From: Thermoplasmata archaeon
GTDB lineage: Archaea > Thermoplasmatota > Thermoplasmata > Methanomassiliicoccales > Methanomethylophilaceae
Assembly (NCBI GenBank): GCA_015063195.1
Contig: SUSX01000004.1
Coordinates: forward strand, 1-54,983
DNA: 54,983 bases
Direction of reading: 5' to 3'
A program made the translations under genes and the position numbers. The notes beneath the pieces are model-generated. The model saw nothing but the letters and a program-made list of their open reading frames with translations, did no database searches and was not told where the DNA came from. Positions 49,386 to 54,983 of the stretch are shown here, one piece after another; positions within the stretch are counted from its first letter, which is position 1; each line of letters opens with the position of its first letter.

Positions 49386-50033
49386 TCAATCCAACGGTCC
49401 ATACACCTTTATGTCGATGCTGTCTCCGTCGGTTTCCATAATGGCGTATCTGCCGTCCATTGCAGGGCCGGGATTGACATAGATTGTACCGTCGATGTCC
49501 TGTCTTCCGAAGGATTCGTGTATGTGTCCGGAAAGAACAGCCTTAGGTTTGTATTTCTTAGCAATCTCCAAAACAGATTTGCTTCCGACGCTGATTCCAG
49601 AGGGGATGATGTCGTTGATTCCGTAAGCGGGTGCATGAACCATCAGAATCATTCCCTCTTTAGATATAGAATCCAATTTCTCAAAAATTTCTTCTTCTGA
49701 GAATTCAGAGGGAGTACCGAAAATAGTGGGGTTGGATCCTCCGAAACCTGCAATATAGATTCCGTCAACATCTTTTCCTACGCCGTGCATGTTCTCAGAA
49801 ACTGTATCGAGAATCTGAGGGAGGTCTCTGGCGTCAATGTTGCCGGGGATAGCAAGAACCCTCTTACAGTCGATCATCCCTATCATTGCAGCGGAATCCT
49901 CCTTTGGGGATGGGACAGCTACTGCATCTCCAAGGAAAAGGACACAATCGATTTTCTCTTTCACGATTACGGCATTAATCCACTCTATGGCAGACTTTTT
50001 TCCGTGCAGGTCCGTAAGAATCATGAATTTCAT
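49386..50033 (-). CDS. YfcE-like metallophosphoesterase
   Basis: A 215-residue calcineurin-fold phosphodiesterase. MKFMILTDLHGKKSA, LFLGDAVAVP, VLAIPGNIDARD, MVHAPAYGIND and AVLSGHIHESFG are the metal-binding motifs. Similar archaeal proteins hydrolyse generic phosphodiesters. The ATG at 50033 begins the conserved core; the six upstream codons include no Shine-Dalgarno site. It is divergent from the DUF5714 gene. Confidence 0.85.
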   Translation of the reverse strand: MKFMILTDLHGKKSAIEWINAVIVKEKIDCVLFLGDAVAVPSPKEDSAAMIGMIDCKRVLAIPGNIDARDLPQILDTVSENMHGVGKDVDGIYIAGFGGSNPTIFGTPSEFSEEEIFEKLDSISKEGMILMVHAPAYGINDIIPSGISVGSKSVLEIAKKYKPKAVLSGHIHESFGRQDIDGTIYVNPGPAMDGRYAIMETDGDSIDIKVYGPLD

Positions 50034-50082
50034 AATTTTTTGAATAGACAATCCTTATTTTATTTGTTGTCATCCAGGGTGT

Positions 50083-50661
50083 ATGGACGGCCTCTATTCG
50101 TCAATGATAGATGTATGTGTTTCACTAAACACTAAGGATCCTGTAGAAATTTTCAGAATTCTTGTCGGCATGGACGGAATTCCCGTCAACGGAAAGGAGC
50201 ACCACGTCATCGTACCTCTTGCATTGGTCACTGCATTCTGGAACGCATCTCCAGATTTTGATCTTAGGAGTTATCTAACAGAAACTGTCGAAAGAGCGTC
50301 TGAAGTCCCGCAGACCATCTGTGGTTATTGGGGTTGTTGCGGATCTGCTGTAGGTACAGGGATATTCTACAGTGTAATAACAAAGACAAATCCTCTGACC
50401 AGAGGAAAGAGGTGGGGACTGTGCAACAGGATGACATCGGAATCACTTCTCGATATATCGGAAGTTGGCGGTCCGAGATGTTGCAAAAGGAATGCCGTTC
50501 TTTCCATACGTAAAGCAAGGGAGTTCGTTATCAGGGAGTTGGGAATCGAGATGGATATATCGGATTTCCAATGCAAGACTCACGGCGGAAACGATGTCTG
50601 TATAGGATATAACTGTCCATTCTACATAAGGTCCGAAGGTTCCAACGAGATTCATACATGA
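50083..50661 (+). CDS. DUF5714-type Cys-rich protein
   Basis: A 192-residue protein of unknown function. ICGYWGCCGSAVGTGIFYSVI, VGGPRCCKRNAVLSI and CKTHGGNDVCIGYNCPFY are Cys-rich segments typical of DUF5714, found in anaerobic archaea and bacteria, often near methyltransferase or radical SAM genes. It probably binds metal or is redox-active. The ATG lies about 25 bases after ATTTTATT. Followed after 40 bases by a carboxymuconolactone decarboxylase-like gene. Confidence 0.68.
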   Translation: MDGLYSSMIDVCVSLNTKDPVEIFRILVGMDGIPVNGKEHHVIVPLALVTAFWNASPDFDLRSYLTETVERASEVPQTICGYWGCCGSAVGTGIFYSVITKTNPLTRGKRWGLCNRMTSESLLDISEVGGPRCCKRNAVLSIRKAREFVIRELGIEMDISDFQCKTHGGNDVCIGYNCPFYIRSEGSNEIHT

Positions 50662-50701
50662 TCCGTAGGAAGGATTATCTCATTTCCTGTCATGTAGGTG
50701 T

Positions 50702-51043
50702 ATGAGATTCATCGAGGAGTATTTCCCGGAGTTCGTGGAAGCAATGGATGAGGTAGATGCAGCCTCGGAAATGAAAAGACCTATCGACGATAAGACATTC
50801 CATCTGATTTGTTTCGCGTTGGCAGCAAGAACCAGGAGTTCAACCTCATTAAAGGCACATTTTCATGCAGCGATAAAGTGCGGGGCATCTCTTAGGGAAT
50901 TGGCGTATGTGATGTCTGTCGTAGAAAACGAAGGCTCCAGAATGGATGATACGTGGATGCACGATACTCTCGGGGATTGGACACAGCTCACCCGTGATGA
51001 GTACGATTCCGGATGTAGATGTGGGGTCGTGAGGCGTTACTAA
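50702..51043 (+). CDS. AhpD-like/carboxymuconolactone decarboxylase-family protein lacking CxxC
   Basis: A 113-residue all-helical protein. DDKTFHLICFALAARTRSSTSLKAHFHAAIKCGASLREL matches the CMD domain pattern, where the usual CxxxH or CxxC before the paired His is replaced by Ser/Thr (RSSTSLKAHF). It therefore cannot use the AhpD thiol mechanism at that site. A CRC motif is found near the C terminus. It is likely co-transcribed with the DUF5714 gene. Function unknown. Confidence 0.7.
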   Translation: MRFIEEYFPEFVEAMDEVDAASEMKRPIDDKTFHLICFALAARTRSSTSLKAHFHAAIKCGASLRELAYVMSVVENEGSRMDDTWMHDTLGDWTQLTRDEYDSGCRCGVVRRY

Positions 51044-51075
51044 TCTATATATACGTACAAATCTAACCAAAGTGT

Positions 51076-51813
51076 ATGTCAGATGCGTTAATCCTGAAGG
51101 ATGTCTGCAAAAGATACGGCGACAGGGACGCTGTAAAAGGCATCAGTTTCAGTGTGAAAGAAGGGGAGATTTTTGGTCTTCTCGGTCCGAACGGGGCTGG
51201 AAAGACTACTACATTAAGGATGATTTCAACAATTCTTCAGATAACATCCGGAACGATAAACGTGTGCGGATATGATGTCGCAACGGAACCGGATTCTGTC
51301 AGGAAAGTAATCAGTTATCTTCCCGAAGATGCAGGTGCTTATAAGGATCTTACAGGTAGAGAATATCTGAAGTTCATAGCCAATTTCTTCGCAGAAGGAA
51401 AAGAAAGGGAAGAGATGCTGGAGAAGGCTTTGAAAGTTGCAGATCTCGGAGAGAGAATCGATTCTAAAGTGGACACATACAGTAAGGGTATGATGCGCAG
51501 GCTGCTCATAGCCAGAGCAATCATGCCGTCTCCGAAGTTCGCCATATTGGATGAAGTGACTTCAGGTTTGGATGTCATAAATGCCTTCGAGATCAGAGAG
51601 ATCATCAAAGAGATAGCATCATCGGGAGTAACAATTCTAATGTCTTCACACAATATGTTCGAAGTTGAACTCATGTGTAATCGTGTTGCGATGATTAATA
51701 ACGGAAAGATAATTGAAATCGGAACGCCTGATGAACTGAAAGAGAAATTTTCGGCAAAGAACCTTGAGGAAGTCTTCATTAAAGCAGTGAAACAGTCGGA
51801 GGGAGAACAGTGA
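51076..51813 (+). CDS. ABC transporter ATP-binding protein (NatA/DrrA type)
   Basis: A 245-residue ATPase. Walker A is LLGPNGAGKTTTLRM, the signature motif is YSKGMMRRLLIARAI, Walker B is FAILDEVTSGLD, and the switch His is in LMSSHNM. It lies about 27 bases after TATATATA, so it is leaderless, and overlaps the permease gene by four bases. The exporter is probably of the Na+/drug type, but substrate is not known. Confidence 0.92.
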   Translation: MSDALILKDVCKRYGDRDAVKGISFSVKEGEIFGLLGPNGAGKTTTLRMISTILQITSGTINVCGYDVATEPDSVRKVISYLPEDAGAYKDLTGREYLKFIANFFAEGKEREEMLEKALKVADLGERIDSKVDTYSKGMMRRLLIARAIMPSPKFAILDEVTSGLDVINAFEIREIIKEIASSGVTILMSSHNMFEVELMCNRVAMINNGKIIEIGTPDELKEKFSAKNLEEVFIKAVKQSEGEQ

Positions 51814-53126
51814 ATGCTCTTTGGAATATTACCAAGAAAGAATTGAAGGAGTTGCTGACTCCCTCGTCGATTGTATCTGTGGTAATAGTCGTTGTTATGT
51901 TCGCAGCTTTGGGAACAATGATAAATTCTACAGTGGAGGATGTAACTTCTCCGAGTGAGATTCTACTCATTAACCAGGATTCCGACGGCTACGGTGTGGA
52001 AATATTCAATCAGGTCTATGATGCCGTATACGGTGAAGGGATGGCTGAGGAATACGTTACTTATGTGACCGAGTCCGACATCTCCGATCAGCAGATCTAT
52101 GATTTAATGACAGAGCTGGGAATGTCCGATGCAATGGTGATAGCGTCCGGATTCAGCAGTAATATACATTCCGATCCAATGGTGCCAGGAGTCATAGATC
52201 AGTATTACATCTACACCTCCGCAGGAATGTTTGGATCAACAACATCGATGATTCTTCCAGAGATCATCAGCAATATGAACTATCTCATTTCGACAGAGCT
52301 TCTGGGTCCTGAAGAAGTTCCAAAGCTGAATCCTATCAGCTATACTAACACCAATACTTTTGTTAACGGAAATATGGCTGAAGGTGTAACACCTGCACTT
52401 GTGGATGGTGCAGTAATGGGTCAGACGATGATGATGCCCATTATTATCATGATCATCATAGTAATGATCGGAAGTATCGTCATAGGTTCTGTCGGAAATG
52501 AGAAGGAGAATAAAACGCTTGAAACACTTCTCACATTGCCTGTAAAACGTACAGTCATAGTTGCAGGAAAACTTCTCGCATCTGCAATCACCGGGCTTGT
52601 TTTCGGTGCAGCATATATGCTGGGTATGATGATGTATATGGGAAGTCTGATGAATACCATGACTGGAGATGTAACGCTTGAGTCATTGGGTATGGCATTG
52701 GGTTTAGTTGACTGGGCAATGGTATTGGTAGTATTGTTCCTTGCAATATTGTCTGCGCTTGGATTGTGTATGATTCTCGGAGCATTCACTAAGAATTATA
52801 AAGCGGCACAGACAATGACTCTGCCGATAAGTGTGCTGGCTATGATTCCTATGTTCATATTGATGTTCATGGGATGGGAATCACTCTCTGTTGTCGCTAA
52901 AGTGTTGTTGTTTATAATTCCGTTCACACATCCGATGATGGTCATGAACAACCTAATGTTCGGCAACATAGAATTGGTAATTCTGGGTATGGGTTATCTC
53001 CTGGTATTTACGGCAGTGATAATCTACATCACGGTCAGGTTGTATAAATCAGACATATTGATAACGGGGCTTTCTCAGAATCCCTATGTGGTAAAATTCA
53101 AAAATATGTTTACAAAAAAGAGTTGA
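51810..53126 (+). CDS. ABC transporter permease (NatB/ABC-2 type)
   Basis: A 438-residue membrane protein. An N-terminal helix (about 20-40), a large extracytoplasmic domain (about 45-200) and six C-terminal helices form the ABC-2 layout. EKENKTLETLLTLPVKRTVIVAGKLLAS is the coupling region. It pairs with the overlapping ATPase gene. A hairpin follows its stop. Confidence 0.9.
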   Translation: MNALWNITKKELKELLTPSSIVSVVIVVVMFAALGTMINSTVEDVTSPSEILLINQDSDGYGVEIFNQVYDAVYGEGMAEEYVTYVTESDISDQQIYDLMTELGMSDAMVIASGFSSNIHSDPMVPGVIDQYYIYTSAGMFGSTTSMILPEIISNMNYLISTELLGPEEVPKLNPISYTNTNTFVNGNMAEGVTPALVDGAVMGQTMMMPIIIMIIIVMIGSIVIGSVGNEKENKTLETLLTLPVKRTVIVAGKLLASAITGLVFGAAYMLGMMMYMGSLMNTMTGDVTLESLGMALGLVDWAMVLVVLFLAILSALGLCMILGAFTKNYKAAQTMTLPISVLAMIPMFILMFMGWESLSVVAKVLLFIIPFTHPMMVMNNLMFGNIELVILGMGYLLVFTAVIIYITVRLYKSDILITGLSQNPYVVKFKNMFTKKS

Positions 53127-53127
53127 T

Positions 53128-53140
53128 GGGGCTCAGCCCC
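53128..53140. terminator. GC hairpin between convergent genes
   Basis: GGGGC (53128-53132) and GCCCC (53136-53140) with a TCA loop fill the gap between the permease stop and the YbjQ-like stop. Likely a bidirectional terminator. Confidence 0.5.
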
Positions 53141-53455
53141 TCACTCAATAAATTTTACAGCGGTACCGAATGCTAAGACTTCGGCAGCTCCGGCTGCGAC
53201 TGTGGACGATGTATATCTCATTCCAACAATGGCATCTGCACCTATTGCATTGGCCTGTTCTATCATTCTCTTGGTTGCTGTAGCTCTGGACTCGTTAACC
53301 ATGTCCACGTAGGATTTCAATTCTCCTCCTACAAGGGATTTCATTCCCTGTGTAAAGTCGCGACCGATGTTTTTGGTCTGGATCATATTTCCCTGAACAA
53401 TGCCGAGAATTTCGTATTTCTTTCCGGGAATTTCATCAGTAGTTGTTACAATCAT
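53141..53455 (-). CDS. YbjQ/UPF0145-family protein
   Basis: A 104-residue protein. MIVTTTDEIPGKKYEILGIVQGN is the conserved family start, and IGADAIVGMRYTSS and AFGTAVKF complete the fold. The fold is a small pentameric assembly once annotated as heavy-metal-binding; the role is unknown. The ATG at 53455 overlaps the upstream gene by 20 bases; an ATG five codons earlier is possible. Confidence 0.88.
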   Translation of the reverse strand: MIVTTTDEIPGKKYEILGIVQGNMIQTKNIGRDFTQGMKSLVGGELKSYVDMVNESRATATKRMIEQANAIGADAIVGMRYTSSTVAAGAAEVLAFGTAVKFIE

Positions 53456-53663
53456 CGTCCTGCCCCTCATTTATTTCATCAAAGCGTTCTTTAGCTACAT
53501 AAATAAGAACTGCGGAAATTACTGCAAATATAACAAATATCGCGGCACAAAGTACCAGCGGTGCATCTACTAGATAATACAGTATCAGTTCGAATGCAAG
53601 CAGCCCTATTATCAGTAAAACTATAGCGAGTACTCCTGATTTCTTCACAGTATTTTTTTCCAT
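53436..53663 (-). CDS. Small two-helix membrane protein
   Basis: A 75-residue protein of unknown function. Two hydrophobic helices (about 11-31 and 36-57: VLAIVLLIIGLLAFELILYYL and LVLCAAIFVIFAVISAVLIYV) are followed by an acidic C-terminal tail. It overlaps the YbjQ-like gene by 20 bases, so the two are likely made together. Confidence 0.65.
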   Translation of the reverse strand: MEKNTVKKSGVLAIVLLIIGLLAFELILYYLVDAPLVLCAAIFVIFAVISAVLIYVAKERFDEINEGQDDDCNNY

Positions 53664-53816
53664 AGTTCTCTCCGTCTGTGATATTAGATATGTTACCCAC
53701 AGATATTTGGCTCTGTCGGAATACAGGACTCAATTAATTCCCGATGGAGTTCAATCCTTTCGTCTGTGTTTGAATTTATGAGGTAATTATAAGACCTATT
53801 TTCAATATGGGGCCAT

Positions 53817-54698
53817 ATGGATAAATCCAGGTCGAAAACATGGCTATTGATGTTCATAACGTCCGTGTTACTGTTCGGCACCAACGGAATCGTATCCAAC
53901 GGAATATCTCTCCAAAGTTCTCAGATTGTCCTGTTGAGAACACTGATCGGATCTGCAGCTCTTACTGTTATTTTCCTACTGATGGGAAACAGATTCGAAT
54001 TCATGAAACATAGGCGCTCTTTCTTTTTTATAGTGATATCCGGCGTATCGATGGGATTGAGCTGGCTATGTTTATTCGAGGCTTACGATAAGATCGGTGT
54101 AGGGCTTGCAACCATTGAGTATTATTGCGGACCTATCATTGTGATGGCCCTGTCATCTGTAATCTTTAAAGAGAAACTTACTGCTGTGAAAATAATCGGA
54201 TTCATCACAGTTTTCATCGGAATGCTGATTGTTACATTATACGGGGCAGATATGTCCAATGATTCTGCAGGTATAACATTGGGGATATTGTCTGCAATCC
54301 TGATGGCTACGATGATAATATCTAACAAGTTGGCCACAGAGATAACAGGCATGGAGAATCCTGTTCTTCAGTTGACGGTGGCATTCATCACAGTTTTCAT
54401 CGGATCTCTGTTTGGAAATTCCGTACCATTCGAAATTATGTCTGATGATGTATTGCCAATAATTGTGCTGGGCCTGATAAATACGGCATTCGGATGTTTC
54501 CTGTATTTCATGGCATTGCCACATTTAAAATCACAATCGGTTGCTGTATTGGGGTATCTGGAGCCGCTGGTTGCAGTAATTCTTTCAATATTGATATTGT
54601 CTGAGTCTGCAGGTTTATTGGATGCAGTCGGCATAATCATGATATTCGCAGGATCTATAATTTGTGAACTTTATGGCAATAATCCAAAAAAGGTTTGA
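53817..54698 (+). CDS. EamA/DMT-family transporter
   Basis: A 293-residue membrane protein with ten predicted helices in two EamA repeats. FGTNGIVSNGISLQSSQIVLLRTL and GVSMGLSWLCLFEAYDKIGVGLA belong to the first repeat, and MALPHLKSQSVAVLGYLEPLVAVI to the second. Such carriers export amino acids or other metabolites; substrate unknown. The ATG lies about 27 bases after AATTATAAG. Confidence 0.88.
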   Translation: MDKSRSKTWLLMFITSVLLFGTNGIVSNGISLQSSQIVLLRTLIGSAALTVIFLLMGNRFEFMKHRRSFFFIVISGVSMGLSWLCLFEAYDKIGVGLATIEYYCGPIIVMALSSVIFKEKLTAVKIIGFITVFIGMLIVTLYGADMSNDSAGITLGILSAILMATMIISNKLATEITGMENPVLQLTVAFITVFIGSLFGNSVPFEIMSDDVLPIIVLGLINTAFGCFLYFMALPHLKSQSVAVLGYLEPLVAVILSILILSESAGLLDAVGIIMIFAGSIICELYGNNPKKV

Positions 54699-54914
54699 AC
54701 CTGTTCGATTGATAAGAAACACGATTAAACGTCAGAACCTTGAAAATTTCTTAAAAAGACCGCCCAATTAAAAACTGAGCTCGTGCATTCAAATGTTGCC
54801 TAATACATTGAACGAATCGCACGAGCGATTCTGATATCGTGATCGAAGATAAAAGATTATGCTGTCACTCCCGATGCTGTCCGTTCCGTGTATCGGCGAA
54901 CGGATGGTGAATGG
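54699..54914 (+). mobile_element. Noncoding segment upstream of the transposase, likely insertion-sequence left end
   Basis: About 215 bases with no reading frame and several inverted repeats: AATCGC/GCGATT (54815-54820 and 54825-54830), and CCGTTCCG (54881-54888) against CG at 54894-54895 plus GAACGG at 54898-54903. In IS110-type elements the segment upstream of the transposase encodes the bridge RNA, so this is where one would look. I could not find the element's left boundary. Confidence 0.35.
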
Positions 54915-54983
54915 ATGAGAATAGCAGTCGGAATGGATTTGCATAAATCCACAGCGGTCTGCTTCGCCAGCTTCGCAGGCGAA
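54915..54983 (+). CDS. IS110-family (DEDD) transposase, N-terminal fragment
   Basis: The last 23 codons in the window read RIAVGMDLHKSTAVCFASFA after the Met, with GMDLHK corresponding to the G-x-D-x-x-K start of IS110/IS1111 DEDD transposases, where the Asp is the first catalytic residue. The gene continues beyond the window edge, so intactness is unknown. Confidence 0.62.
   Translation, partial: MRIAVGMDLHKSTAVCFASFAGE

Noticed and set aside
1-54983. CRISPR array, rRNA genes, SRP RNA or RNase P RNA
   Set aside because: No regularly spaced direct repeats and no signature sequences of these RNAs were seen in any gap.
54963-54983. TTCGCC/GGCGAA inverted repeat at the window end
   Set aside because: It lies within the transposase coding sequence and is explained by its codons; not listed as a terminal repeat.

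Overview
This window looks like part of the chromosome of a methanogenic archaeon. The best guess is the order Methanomassiliicoccales (Thermoplasmata lineage). The evidence is an hdrA-mvhD-mvhG-mvhA cluster with no F420 hydrogenase genes, a duplicated and fused HdrA of about 1005 residues, archaeal information-processing operons (L18e-L13-S9-RpoN-tRNA-Pro, and an exosome/proteasome/RNase P superoperon), and many AT-rich TATA boxes about 25-30 bases ahead of apparently leaderless ATG codons. Genes inside operons instead carry GGTGA or GGAGG ribosome-binding sites. TAG stops are used but uncommon. The lineage is an inference; no 16S rRNA, mcr or pyl gene is present.

Layout. 1-3.1 kb: RIO-type kinase start, aIF1A, tRNA-Glu, an unusual formyltransferase/HAD pair and archease. 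3.5-8.5 kb: aspartate dehydrogenase, Xaa-Pro peptidase, a cyclophilin-like protein, ilvC and ilvB. 8.7-11.3 kb: archaeal GAPDH and PGK, then a zinc-ribbon membrane protein. 11.4-16.3 kb: a gene remnant, then a lysine operon (Lrp regulator, dapA, dapB, lysC, lysA) with a candidate operator. 16.5-22.7 kb: prepilin peptidase, AmrS-type radical SAM enzyme, thiL, a LarA-type racemase with a CCG-domain iron-sulfur protein, folP and a small zinc/membrane protein.

22.8-24.85 kb: the standout locus. Four overlapping genes encode an E1-like activating enzyme, a ubiquitin-like protein ending in Gly-Gly-Ile, a canonical E2 with HPN motif and catalytic Cys, and an Rpn11/CSN5-type JAMM protease. It appears to be a compact, complete and strikingly eukaryote-like ubiquitin-type conjugation operon in a methanogen. 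A membrane-anchored RING-like protein lies directly upstream of the Pop5-proteasome alpha operon at 39.4-39.8 kb and is a possible E3; that link is speculative.

24.8-34.4 kb: hexulose phosphate isomerase, a TIM-barrel protein, the ribosomal protein/RpoN cluster with tRNA-Pro, an ATP-grasp ligase, a YqaJ-like nuclease, a TctA-like membrane protein, a purine phosphoribosyltransferase, TyrRS and a DHH phosphoesterase. 34.4-39.8 kb: prefoldin beta, Pcc1, RpoP (short, TTG start), L37ae, Rrp42, Rrp41, Rrp4, SBDS, PsmA, Pop5 and the RING-like protein. 39.8-46.4 kb: the HdrA-MvhDGA electron-bifurcation and hydrogenase operon behind a long AT-rich leader. 46.4-54.7 kb: phosphoesterases, NAD(P)HX repair enzyme, SRP19, S8e, small enzymes, an ABC exporter, a YbjQ-type protein and an EamA transporter. 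The window ends inside an IS110-type transposase gene preceded by a structured noncoding segment.
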